A stretch of 64,000 nucleotides of DNA from an uncultured Selenomonadales bacterium (GTDB lineage: Bacteria; Bacillota; Clostridia; Christensenellales; QALW01): positions 20,399 to 84,398 of the forward strand of contig CAJKLB010000007.1 of NCBI GenBank assembly GCA_905200615.1, read 5' to 3'. The notes under the pieces are model-generated. The model was not told the DNA's origin, did not search any database, and was given only the letters and a program-made list of their open reading frames with translations. A program made the position numbers and the translations under genes. The first letter of the stretch is position 1, and each line of letters starts with the position of its first letter. Below are positions 26,894-35,639 of the stretch, piece after piece.

Positions 26894-26924
26894 ATTTTTG
26901 ATATACGTTTTAAAGGAGAATTTT

Positions 26925-28418
26925 ATGAATCAACCGAATTTTTTAATTTTTATGACCGATCAGCAAAGAGCGGATAGCGTTTATCCTTTTTGCAGAGCAA
27001 AAACGCCGAATATTGATCAATTTGCAAAAGAAGGCGTTTCTTTCATCAATACGTATTGTCCTTCTCCTCATTGCTGTCCCAGCAGAGCTACGTTTTTTTC
27101 CGGGCTTTATCCCAGTGAACACGGTGTTTGGAATAATGTGGACGTAGGAAATACTCTTTCAACCGGTTTGTTTGATCATGTGCGATTATTCAGCGAAGAT
27201 TTCGCGCAGAACGGATATACGATGGATTATTCGGGAAAATGGCATGTTTCATCGGTTGAATCTCCTTTAAACAGGGGATTTAAAAGCAATTTTTTTAATG
27301 AAGTAAAAAGAAAAACAGAAAATGTTCCGCGTGATTTTGAATGGAACGGCTATCAAAATAAAGATGCGTATTTTTATGAGGGAAAAACGGGAAAAAACCG
27401 TCTGCCCGGAGAAATCAGCAGAATCGGTTACGGTCCCTTTGTTTTATACGGAGAATGTGATGATTCCGCCCATGCCGATACCAATGTGATTACGGGAATT
27501 GTGAAACATGATCTTCAAGTTTTAAAGCATGCGCTTGATACAATAAAAAACAGGGATTCTTCAAAACCTTGGCTGCATTATATTGGTATGCTGGGACCCC
27601 ATGACCCTTATATTGTGCCGAAGCGGTTTGTGGATATGTATGATATCAATCAAATCAGTCTTCCGGATTCGTTTGAAGACAGTATGCGGGATAAGCCCGC
27701 TATGTACAGGCGGATTCGGGATATTTACGGCGCGCTTTCAAAAGAAGAACACCGGCAGGCTGTTTTGCATTATCTTGCTTTTTGCAGCTATGAAGATTAT
27801 TTATTCGGTTTAATTATCGAACAGTTGAAAAAGTCAAATCAATATGAAAATACCGTGATTGTGTATCTTTCCGATCACGGTGACTACATGGGAGAGCACG
27901 GATTGTGGGCTAAAGGTCTTCCTTGTTTTGAAAGTGCGTATCATATACCGTTTATAATCGGCGGCGCCGGTCTTCCGAAAAATAAGATAATATCCCATAC
28001 GGCTACGCTTGCGGATTTTGCTCCTACCATACTGGAACTGGCGAATATTCAGGTTGAAAGAAAATTTTCGGGGGTAAGTTTAGTTCCTTTCTTTTATGAT
28101 AAAGTTCCGAAAAATCATACAAATGATATTTTTACGCAAAGTAACGGAAATGAAGTTTACGGCATTCAAAGATCTGTAACATCAGAAGGTTTCCGATATA
28201 TTTTTAATGCTTTTGATTATGATGAACTTTACGATATGAAGAAGGATCCGTATCAATTGCATAATTTAATCAATGAAGAATCCAGTAAGCCTATTGTTAA
28301 AAAATTGATTAAAAAGCTGTGGCAATTTGCTTATGATCATAGGGATACTTGTATTAATTCTTACATTATGACCGCGCTTGCTCCTTACGGGCCGGGAATT
28401 ATTTTTCAGCAGGATTAA
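26925..28418 (+). CDS. Sulfatase (Cys-type, formylglycine-dependent)
   Basis: A 497-aa alkaline-phosphatase-superfamily sulfatase. The start has the metal-binding pattern NFLIFMTDQQRADS. The active-site signature is C50-C-P-S-R54 followed by ATFFSGLYPSEHGV, in which Cys50 must be converted to formylglycine. Later motifs are SGKWHVSS, GPHDPYI and VIVYLSDHGDYMGEHGLWAKG. No signal peptide is present, so it is probably cytoplasmic and acts on imported sulfated sugars or similar compounds. ATG 26925 follows AAAGGAGAA; an upstream in-frame ATG at 26844 lies before the promoter and is rejected. The anaerobic maturase it needs is not in the window. Confidence 0.92.
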   Translation: MNQPNFLIFMTDQQRADSVYPFCRAKTPNIDQFAKEGVSFINTYCPSPHCCPSRATFFSGLYPSEHGVWNNVDVGNTLSTGLFDHVRLFSEDFAQNGYTMDYSGKWHVSSVESPLNRGFKSNFFNEVKRKTENVPRDFEWNGYQNKDAYFYEGKTGKNRLPGEISRIGYGPFVLYGECDDSAHADTNVITGIVKHDLQVLKHALDTIKNRDSSKPWLHYIGMLGPHDPYIVPKRFVDMYDINQISLPDSFEDSMRDKPAMYRRIRDIYGALSKEEHRQAVLHYLAFCSYEDYLFGLIIEQLKKSNQYENTVIVYLSDHGDYMGEHGLWAKGLPCFESAYHIPFIIGGAGLPKNKIISHTATLADFAPTILELANIQVERKFSGVSLVPFFYDKVPKNHTNDIFTQSNGNEVYGIQRSVTSEGFRYIFNAFDYDELYDMKKDPYQLHNLINEESSKPIVKKLIKKLWQFAYDHRDTCINSYIMTALAPYGPGIIFQQD

Positions 28419-28465
28419 ATGTTTTGTGTAAGAAAAAAATCTAAATTGAAGAAATAATATTGTAA

Positions 28466-28488
28466 GAGTGTTGAATTTGTCAACACTC
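28466..28488. terminator. Hairpin after sulfatase
   Basis: GAGTGTTGA (28466-28474) and TCAACACTC (28480-28488) pair over a 5-nt loop about 50 bp past the sulfatase stop. The T tract is weak, but placement and symmetry fit a terminator. Confidence 0.5.
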
Positions 28489-28546
28489 AGACTATAAAAA
28501 AAGCAGGCTGTTTCGTTTGAAATAACCTGCTTTATCTACAGTCTGA
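28488..28546. repeat. Nested inverted repeat, bidirectional terminator-like
   Basis: An outer pair CAGACT (28488-28493) / AGTCTG (28540-28545) encloses AAAGCAGG (28500-28507) / CCTGCTTT (28526-28533). It lies between the convergent sulfatase and PBP genes. The 12-mer TCTACAGTCTGA at 28535-28546 recurs at 36747-36758, suggesting a dispersed element. Confidence 0.5.
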
Positions 28547-28578
28547 AGCGATCAAATTTTCGGCCGCTTATTGAGTAA

Positions 28579-31578
28579 TTATTCCTGCGCGGTATGAATC
28601 GTACAGCTGCTCATATTGGTTGTCGGGGTTCCGGCATATTTCACAAAAGTACTGTAATAATTATAATACATGTAATTGAGTACGCCGCGCTGAGGAACCA
28701 TAACCAGCGTACGCTCGGAACAGTTTTCCTCAGGACAGGCCGCCGTTGCCAAAGCACCGCTCTCGTTACAGATTTTTACGGTTTTATGAATATCACAGGT
28801 TTCCATATTCGCGGGATTGCCGTACTCCATATGAGTTGACGGACAGCTGCTGCTGGCAAGTTTACCGGAAACATCGCAATAGGCGACACGGGAAACGCCA
28901 ACCTCGCCGGGTTGTATTTCGGTAGCCGCTTTGTTCGGCAGACCCTGATGTAAAGCTGTCATTACCGCGGAAAATAACGGTGCCGCGTATTTTCCGCCTT
29001 GAGCATCGGAAACCAAAGGCTTATAGGCGTCGGAACCGATCCATACGGTACCGGTATAATAGCCGGTAAAGCCGGCAAAGAACACACCGCGCATTTCCGA
29101 GTTTGTTCCCGTTTTTCCGTACACTGTTTGGCCGGAAACGCGGGCTCTTGTCGCTCCGCTGTTGACTACGGTATATAACTGGTCAATCAGCTGCCACGCG
29201 GTGCTTTCGGAAAATACCCGATGCGTATCCTGTTTGGCAAGCATATCGACAATGACATTTCCGTTTTTATCTTCTAATTTGGTAAAAGCGATGGGCTCAT
29301 TGTATACGCCCATATTGGCAATACAGGAAAACGCGCCGGCCATTTCCAGCGGCGTAATGCCTGAGCTTCCTAATGCAAGACCGGAACCCGTTTTGCTGAT
29401 ATGTTCCGGATCTACACCCAGCTGTACCAGTGTGTCATAAGCACGGTCAAGACCCACATCATACATCAGCGCTTGAGCGGCGGTCACGTTATGGGAAGAA
29501 GTCATTGTGGAACGCATCGTAATGGGACCGCTGTAGGTACGGGAATTGTTCAAAGGATATCCGTTGGGAGAATCCCACCCGTCAATACGCATTTGCAGGT
29601 TATAATAAATGGTGCCGGGGCCGGCTCCGATTTCGATTGCCGGGCCGTAAACCGAAAGCGGTTTAATGGAAGATCCCACCGGCATGGTAGATTGATACGA
29701 GCGGTTGAATTCCAGTGATCCGCCGGGAGCCTGTCTTCCGCCGACTAAAGCGGTAATATAGCCGTTTCGGTAATCCATTACCGCTACTGCCGCCTGCGGC
29801 TGTGTAAGACGGATAACGGTACCGTCGGGATTTCGTCCGGCAATGGTATAGGCATCGGAAGAATAACGCATATTCGGATAACCCGTAAAAGAATACACGG
29901 CCTCCTCCGCGGCGGTCTGTTTTTCGGCATCCAGCGTGGTATAAATATGATAGCCTTCGGTACGGATCTCCGTACGGATCTGACCCCGGTTTTGCGTGTT
30001 GTCTTCCAGACCCCGGATTTCAAGCAATTCATCTACAACGCTGTCGATTACGTAGTCCGTAAAATAGATCATACCTGTTTTAGAAGAATAAGGAGAGTCT
30101 TCTAATACCGTAATGGTATCGTTTTTGGCCGCTTCATACTCTTCCTGACCGATCAATCCGTTTTCGTACATTTCATAAAGAACCAAATTGGTTCGGTTAT
30201 CCGTACGATCCGGGTTGTTGCGTGAAAAATAGTTGCTTCTGGGGTTATACCGTGAAGGATTTTGTATCATACCGGCCAGTGTGGCGCATTCTCGGAGAGT
30301 AAGATCCGAAAGACTTTTGCCGAAATAGTCCATCGCGGCGGTTTTCATACCGTAGCAAGAGCCGCCCATATAGATGGTATTTAAATAGGCCTCTAAAATT
30401 TCGTCTTTGCTATAATTCTTTTCCAGCTCCAGTGCTAAAGAAGCTTCCTGAATTTTTCGTTTATACGTTTGTTCAAAGGAAAGAATCGTGTTTTTGATCA
30501 GCTGCTGGGTAATGGTAGAGCCTCCCTGCAGGGATCCGCTGGATAAATTGGAAATCGCCGAAGCCAGCAATCGTTTAAAATCAATGCCCATATGGCGGCG
30601 GAATCGTACATCTTCAATGGCAATTACCGCGTTTTGAAGATTGAGGGGAATCTCGTCGAGTTTTGCCCATTCCCGGTTTTCCAGGCTGAAATAATTGCCT
30701 AGAACTTCACCGTTTACATCATAGAGAACAGTGGCCTGGTCTTGTCCGGACACTAAGGCGATATCCAATTCAGGCACTGACTCCAGATAGGATTTTGCCA
30801 TACCCAATACAAATCCGATACCGCTGATGCCAATAATCAAAATGCAAATCAGCGTCATTTTTACCGTTACCAGCAAAAGATTTACAAAATAATTTTTCGG
30901 TTTATCGCTTTTGGTAAAAAGCGACATTTCCTCATCGATACGGCGGCGGCGTTCAAGCAGTTCTTTTTGCCGCTGAGCCAGCTGTTTTTCTTTCAGCGCT
31001 TTTTTGGGATCTTCCGGGCGATAGATATTACTGGCTTCGTCGGCAATTTTGCGCGCGGCCGCGTTGGTTTGAGGCGCGCTTCTTTTTTGAGGCGGCGGCG
31101 TTTTGTGAGACTGTACAGGCTGTATACGCTGTGTTTCCTCTAACGGCCGAGCGGCGCGGGGCGCGTTTTCGCGGGTTTGTTCAACCGATCGTTCCGGAAC
31201 GCGGGGGCGCTGCGGCGAGTTTTGCCGGGCGCGGTTTTGGGCTGCAGAAACGCTTTCGCTGTGCCGAACGGGACGTTCGGAAGCAGAAGCCGATGTATTG
31301 CTCCGGCCGGTGGTATTGCTCTTGTTTTCTCTTACCGTCGGTCTTGACGCTGCCGCGCGGCGGTCCTCAGTTTGCTTTGCGGCATGCGGACGCGGCTGTC
31401 CGGTTGAGGAACTTCTTCGCGCGATAACAGGTTCAACCGTAAGCTCGGGGATTTGTCGCTGATTGTTCTTTTCTGCTGTTCTTTTATTCGTCCGGTCTGC
31501 AGCCGTATTGCGGGGCATTACCGGGGTAACCTCCAAATTGGAAGCCGGATCTTTTGATGGATTTCTTTTTTCCGGCAT
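28579..31578 (-). CDS. Class A penicillin-binding protein (PBP1A-like)
   Basis: A 999-aa bifunctional peptidoglycan synthase. Residues 1 to about 228 form an unusually long cytoplasmic tail rich in Arg, Pro, Gln and Ser. One membrane segment lies near 231-259. The GT51 glycosyltransferase follows (AIEDVRFRRHMGID, GGSTITQQLIKN, LEKNYSKDEILEAYLN). The transpeptidase domain has the SxxK Ser in GSSIKPL, SHNV as SxN and YGKTGTN as KTG. The C-terminal 100 residues are Cys-rich (CDVSGKLASSSCPS, CDIHKTVKICNESG), as in other clostridial PBP1 proteins. A strong AAGGAGG site supports the start. It is monocistronic. Confidence 0.95.
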   Translation of the reverse strand: MPEKRNPSKDPASNLEVTPVMPRNTAADRTNKRTAEKNNQRQIPELTVEPVIARRSSSTGQPRPHAAKQTEDRRAAASRPTVRENKSNTTGRSNTSASASERPVRHSESVSAAQNRARQNSPQRPRVPERSVEQTRENAPRAARPLEETQRIQPVQSHKTPPPQKRSAPQTNAAARKIADEASNIYRPEDPKKALKEKQLAQRQKELLERRRRIDEEMSLFTKSDKPKNYFVNLLLVTVKMTLICILIIGISGIGFVLGMAKSYLESVPELDIALVSGQDQATVLYDVNGEVLGNYFSLENREWAKLDEIPLNLQNAVIAIEDVRFRRHMGIDFKRLLASAISNLSSGSLQGGSTITQQLIKNTILSFEQTYKRKIQEASLALELEKNYSKDEILEAYLNTIYMGGSCYGMKTAAMDYFGKSLSDLTLRECATLAGMIQNPSRYNPRSNYFSRNNPDRTDNRTNLVLYEMYENGLIGQEEYEAAKNDTITVLEDSPYSSKTGMIYFTDYVIDSVVDELLEIRGLEDNTQNRGQIRTEIRTEGYHIYTTLDAEKQTAAEEAVYSFTGYPNMRYSSDAYTIAGRNPDGTVIRLTQPQAAVAVMDYRNGYITALVGGRQAPGGSLEFNRSYQSTMPVGSSIKPLSVYGPAIEIGAGPGTIYYNLQMRIDGWDSPNGYPLNNSRTYSGPITMRSTMTSSHNVTAAQALMYDVGLDRAYDTLVQLGVDPEHISKTGSGLALGSSGITPLEMAGAFSCIANMGVYNEPIAFTKLEDKNGNVIVDMLAKQDTHRVFSESTAWQLIDQLYTVVNSGATRARVSGQTVYGKTGTNSEMRGVFFAGFTGYYTGTVWIGSDAYKPLVSDAQGGKYAAPLFSAVMTALHQGLPNKAATEIQPGEVGVSRVAYCDVSGKLASSSCPSTHMEYGNPANMETCDIHKTVKICNESGALATAACPEENCSERTLVMVPQRGVLNYMYYNYYSTFVKYAGTPTTNMSSCTIHTAQE

Positions 31579-31778
31579 AATTACGGAATCCTCCTTGTTT
31601 CATGTATGTTTATTATAACAAAAGAATTATTTTTTTTCAACTTAAAATATTGACGCATGGAAATTATTGGTTTTTAATTTTGTAACACGTTTTTCGCGGT
31701 TTCGCCAAAAACGGTTCTTTTTTGTGTATCGTCTCATCTTTTTGCGGCATACGCCATAAAATAAAATAGGTGAGTTTT

Positions 31779-32405
31779 ATGAAAAAGAAAATTTTACTGA
31801 TTGTAGCAGCCGTTCTTTTGGTTGTGGTATGTCTCGCGGTATTTTTTATTCAAAATATCGAGCAGCAGCTGCTTACGAACGCTCGCGCCGTTATTACGGC
31901 CAGGGTGAATCTGATTATGAACGAATGTATCAATTCGGCGCTGATCGCTACCGTACTTTCGGGTGATTTGGTGGAATATGCAACGGATAATTCCGTGCTG
32001 TATCTCCAGGCTAATTCTTTGGTGCTTAACCAATTGGCGGCGGCGGCGTGCCAGGCGGTACAGGCACGGCTGGACGATATGTGTTCTATCGGCGTTTCCC
32101 TGCCCCTGGGGAGTGCCTTGGGAATCGATCTTTTTGCCGGCAGCGGACCGCGGATTAACGTAAACGTAGCGTTAAGCGGCAATGTGACTAATGATTATAT
32201 GAGTACTTTTGAATCCGCCGGTATCAATCAGACCAAGCACAGCATTATGTTGATACTTTCGGTAAATATTTCGGTATTTCTTTCTTCAAAGAAAAATACA
32301 TTTTCTATACAAAACAGCGTAGCGGTTTTTGAAGGAATCATTGTAGGTACGGTGCCTAACTATTATTTGCAGACCGATCGGTTCTCTTTTGATTTGATTC
32401 CTTAA
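31779..32405 (+). CDS. yunB: Sporulation protein YunB-like
   Basis: A 208-aa membrane protein with one N-terminal segment (residues 3-22) and an outer domain. QQLLTNARAVITARVNLIMN, VLYLQANSLVLNQLA and the late YYLQTDRF are typical of YunB, which is made in the mother cell under sigma E in Bacillus and is needed for normal spore formation. ATG 31779 follows AGGTGAG; an upstream GTG at 31770 overlaps that site and is rejected. It supports a spore-forming host. Confidence 0.85.
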   Translation: MKKKILLIVAAVLLVVVCLAVFFIQNIEQQLLTNARAVITARVNLIMNECINSALIATVLSGDLVEYATDNSVLYLQANSLVLNQLAAAACQAVQARLDDMCSIGVSLPLGSALGIDLFAGSGPRINVNVALSGNVTNDYMSTFESAGINQTKHSIMLILSVNISVFLSSKKNTFSIQNSVAVFEGIIVGTVPNYYLQTDRFSFDLIP

Positions 32406-32472
32406 AAAATACTTTCTTTTTCGCGCGTTAACGTGTATAATAAAAATATCAATTTGAATATATAGGAGAATC

Positions 32473-33249
32473 ATGATGCGCATCGTGATAAAAATAGGCA
32501 CCAGTACGCTGGCATACGCCTCAGGACATTTAAATATCCGCCGGGTAGAGGAACTTTGCCGGGTCATCAGTGATATTAAAAATGCCGGAAATCAGATTAT
32601 TTTAGTATCCTCCGGAGCCATCGGCATGGGCGTGGGCAAGTTGGGACTGCCTTGCCGCCCTGAGGATATCCCTACCAAGCAGGCCGCGGCCGCTGTAGGA
32701 CAGTGTGAATTGATGTATACCTACGATAAACTTTTCGGCGAATATAATCATACTGTGGCACAGCTGCTGATTACCGGCGGGGATATCGAAAATGAAATCA
32801 GGCACCAAAACTTCAGTAATACCATTCGCCGCTTGCTGGAGATGGGCGCGCTGCCTATCATTAATGAAAACGATACACTGGCTACCGAGGAGATTGTTAT
32901 CGGCGATAATGATACCTTAGCGGCTATCGTGGCCAAAAGTGTCAATGCCGATTTGCTGGTACTGCTTTCGGATATTGACGGGCTTTATACCGCCGATCCC
33001 CATAAAGATCCGAATGCCCGGCTGATTCCTTTGGTAACCACGCTGGATGAAAGCATCTATTCTTTAGCCGGCGGAAACGGTTCCGCTTTAGGTACCGGCG
33101 GTATGGTTACCAAACTTAACGCGGCAAAAATCTGCCTTTCCTGCGGATGTGATATGGTGATCGCTAACGGCGCCAATCCCTTAAACCTTTATGATATTAC
33201 AGACGGCCTTCCCGTCGGAACAAAATTTACGGAGAAAAACAATGCTTGA
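32473..33249 (+). CDS. proB: Glutamate 5-kinase
   Basis: A 258-aa amino-acid kinase that makes glutamyl-5-phosphate in the first step of proline synthesis. It begins RIVIKIGTSTLA and has VSSGAIGMGVGKLG, NENDT and LLSDIDGLYTADPH. It lacks the C-terminal PUA domain of the E. coli type, which is common in Clostridia. The stop overlaps the proA start by 8 nt, making proB-proA translationally coupled. A TATAAT lies at about 32436. Confidence 0.95.
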   Translation: MMRIVIKIGTSTLAYASGHLNIRRVEELCRVISDIKNAGNQIILVSSGAIGMGVGKLGLPCRPEDIPTKQAAAAVGQCELMYTYDKLFGEYNHTVAQLLITGGDIENEIRHQNFSNTIRRLLEMGALPIINENDTLATEEIVIGDNDTLAAIVAKSVNADLLVLLSDIDGLYTADPHKDPNARLIPLVTTLDESIYSLAGGNGSALGTGGMVTKLNAAKICLSCGCDMVIANGANPLNLYDITDGLPVGTKFTEKNNA

Positions 33250-34492
33250 GCTTTTACAGGCCGCGAAGGCCGCAAAGGCAGAGGTTTCCTGCCTGAGCAC
33301 GCGGCAGAAAAACGATGCGCTTCTTTCTATGGCGGAAGCTTTGGAACAAAATGCGCAAAAAATTCTTGATGCCAATCGGGCGGATATGGAAAAAGCCCGG
33401 GGAACGATTTCCGAGGTCATGCTTGATCGGCTGAGCCTGACGGCGGAACGGATTCACGCCATGGCCGAGGGCATTCGTTCCGTTCAGACGCTCCCGGATC
33501 CCGTAGGCCGCGTTCTGGATTGTTTTACCCGTGCCGACGGACTCAAAATTTCTAAAATGGCAGTACCTATCGGTGTGATCGCCATTATTTATGAAAGTCG
33601 GCCTAATGTAACCAGCGATGCCGCGGCGTTGGCGCTTAAAAGCGGCAATGTATGTATTCTGCGCGGAGGCAAAGAGGCTTTCGGTTCGGCAAAGGCGATC
33701 GTTGACGCTTTAAAAGAAGGGTTGACGCGGGCAAACATAACTCCGGACGCTGTCTCTTTGGTTCAGGATATTTCTCGGGAAAGCGCCGCCGCGTTAATGA
33801 CGGCACGGGAATATATTGATCTTTTGATTCCTCGCGGGGGCGCGGGGCTGATCAATGCTTGCGTAAAGAACGCTACGGTTCCCTGTATTGCTACGGGAAC
33901 CGGTATCTGTCATGTGTATGTAGAACGCTCGGCCGATCTGTTAATGGCTCAAAAGATTGTGGAAAACGCGAAAACCAGTCGTCCCAGCGTATGTAACGCC
34001 GAGGAGGTTCTATTGGTGGATCGCGCTGTTGCCGGGCAGTTTTTACCGATGATCTATGATACGCTGGTAGCAAAGCGGAAAGCCCGGGGACTTATTCCCG
34101 TAGAATTGCGTCTGGATTCGGCCGCGGCGGAAATTATAGACGGTATTCCCGCGCAGAGCCAAGACTTTGATACGGAGTTTTTGGATTATATTCTGGCGGT
34201 AAAGATCGTGGAAAATATCGAGGAAGCGATTGAACATATCGCTCTGCATTCCACCGGGCACAGTGAGGCAATCGTCACCGGGGATGACGGCGCTAAGGAA
34301 AAATTTATAAAAATGGTAGACAGCGCTGCCGTGTATGTGAACGCCTCCACTCGTTTTACCGACGGCGGTGAATTCGGATTAGGCTGTGAAATGGGGATTT
34401 CCACTCAAAAATTACACGCTCGGGGACCGATGGGACTGCGGGAGCTGACTACTTATAAATATGTGATTTTGGGAAACGGCCATATTCGGTAA
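33242..34492 (+). CDS. proA: Gamma-glutamyl phosphate reductase
   Basis: A 416-aa aldehyde-dehydrogenase-fold enzyme that reduces glutamyl phosphate to the semialdehyde. IYESRPNVTSDAAALALKSG, PRGGAGLINACVKNAT and the catalytic Cys in SVCNAEEVLLVD identify it. ATG 33242 overlaps the end of proB; an upstream in-frame start at 33191 lies well inside proB and is rejected. It is the middle gene of proBAC. Confidence 0.96.
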   Translation: MLELLQAAKAAKAEVSCLSTRQKNDALLSMAEALEQNAQKILDANRADMEKARGTISEVMLDRLSLTAERIHAMAEGIRSVQTLPDPVGRVLDCFTRADGLKISKMAVPIGVIAIIYESRPNVTSDAAALALKSGNVCILRGGKEAFGSAKAIVDALKEGLTRANITPDAVSLVQDISRESAAALMTAREYIDLLIPRGGAGLINACVKNATVPCIATGTGICHVYVERSADLLMAQKIVENAKTSRPSVCNAEEVLLVDRAVAGQFLPMIYDTLVAKRKARGLIPVELRLDSAAAEIIDGIPAQSQDFDTEFLDYILAVKIVENIEEAIEHIALHSTGHSEAIVTGDDGAKEKFIKMVDSAAVYVNASTRFTDGGEFGLGCEMGISTQKLHARGPMGLRELTTYKYVILGNGHIR

Positions 34493-34527
34493 CGGAAAAA
34501 GCAAAAATTTTATATCAAGGAGTTTTT

Positions 34528-35328
34528 ATGAAATACGGTTTTATCGGTACGGGAAACATGGGTTCGGCCTTGGCAAAGGCTTTGGTAAAAGCAGTAGAGG
34601 CAAAGGAAGTGCTTCTTTCGGATCATTTCCCTGAAAAAGCGGAAGCGCTGGCGAAGGAACTGGGCGCTCAAAGCGCAGCCAACCAAGAAGTGGCTCTGCG
34701 CTGCGAGAGTATTTTTTTAGGCGTAAAACCTCAGATTTTGCCCGACGTTTTGAAAGAATTGGCTCCGATTCTGCGGCAGCAAAAACCGCTGTTGATATCC
34801 ATGGCCGCCGGCGTGGAAATCGGAACGATTGAGGAACTTTTGGGTGATTCTCTGCCGATCATTCGGATTATGCCCAATACACCGGTGGCTTTGGGGCAGG
34901 GTATGGTGCTTTATTGCTGCAACCGCTTGGTTTCCTCTCCGATGCTTACTTCTTTTCTTCAGGATATGCGTTTTGCCGGCCGGCTTGATTTTTTAGAAGA
35001 ATCTTTGATCGATGCGGGATGCGCGGTGTCCGGCTGCGGCCCGGCTTATATGTACTTGTTTGCGGAGGCTCTTGCTGACGGTGCCGTGGCCTGCGGACTT
35101 TCTCGGGATAAAGCGATGATCTATGCCGCTCAAACAATGGCGGGAGCGGCGGCGATGCTGTTGGAAACAGGCAAACATCCGGGCGCGCTCAAGGACGCGG
35201 TTTGTTCACCGGCTGGCAGCACAATTGAAGGCGTAAGCGCCTTGGAAGAGGGGGGCTTTCGCGCTTGCGCGATTCGTGCGGTAAAGGCAGGTTTTGAAAA
35301 AAACCGGGCGTTGGGAAAAAAGAAATAA
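34528..35328 (+). CDS. proC: Pyrroline-5-carboxylate reductase
   Basis: A 266-aa NAD(P)H enzyme for the last step of proline synthesis. The Rossmann motif GFIGTGNMGSALAKAL opens the protein. VKPQILPDVL, RIMPNTPVALGQGM and the C-terminal signature SPAGSTIEGVSALEEGGFRA are diagnostic. With proB and proA directly upstream (36 bp after proA, with its own AAGGAG), the full route from glutamate is present. A terminator follows at 35377. Confidence 0.96.
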   Translation: MKYGFIGTGNMGSALAKALVKAVEAKEVLLSDHFPEKAEALAKELGAQSAANQEVALRCESIFLGVKPQILPDVLKELAPILRQQKPLLISMAAGVEIGTIEELLGDSLPIIRIMPNTPVALGQGMVLYCCNRLVSSPMLTSFLQDMRFAGRLDFLEESLIDAGCAVSGCGPAYMYLFAEALADGAVACGLSRDKAMIYAAQTMAGAAAMLLETGKHPGALKDAVCSPAGSTIEGVSALEEGGFRACAIRAVKAGFEKNRALGKKK

Positions 35329-35639
35329 CGCGGCAGTCAATCGTACAAAAGGTAACCGTTGCGCTTTTGTTTATTTGCATCAGCAGTTTTTGTTGATGCT
35401 TTTTTCCGGAATTGAAAAGGAAAAAGAGTCTTTGGCTTCGGTATTTTCAGGCGGCGGAAAAAGCTGTATTTTCCGTTTTTTCGGCACAAAGAGTGCGTTT
35501 GCGGAAAATCGGCATTTCAATCGATTTCTTATGGTATATATAAGATTTTTTATCCGTCAATAAAAATAAAACTCGCCAAAGCGCGTTTTTTCTGTTACAA
35601 TAATAGCCGTTATTATTATTTTTTTAAGGAGGCTTTTTT
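35329..35639. other. Spacer after proC with terminator, no gene seen
   Basis: About 310 bp. It contains the proC terminator (35377-35406) and, near 35602-35620, an AT-rich inverted repeat AATAATA/TATTATT followed by T residues just before the ribosome site of the next gene. Short frames here overlap the terminator and are not credible genes. Confidence 0.55.
35377..35406 (+). terminator. Intrinsic terminator after proBAC
   Basis: GCATCA (35377-35382) pairs with TGATGC (35394-35399), followed by TTTTTTT. Confidence 0.7.

Larger units (their letters stand above)
26540..26924. other. Origin-like AT-rich region between dnaN and sulfatase
   Basis: This gap carries three DnaA-box-like sites in one orientation, matching TTWTNCACA when read on the minus strand: 26613-26621 (TGTGGAAAA), 26665-26673 (TGTGAAAAA) and 26687-26695 (TGTGGAAAA). 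Beside them is a very AT-rich stretch at about 26575-26606 with three repeats of ATATCAT, suitable as an unwinding element. It also holds a minus-strand promoter and terminator and the sulfatase promoter. Such content is typical of the dnaA-dnaN intergenic part of oriC, yet dnaA is missing. Origin activity is inferred. Confidence 0.55.
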
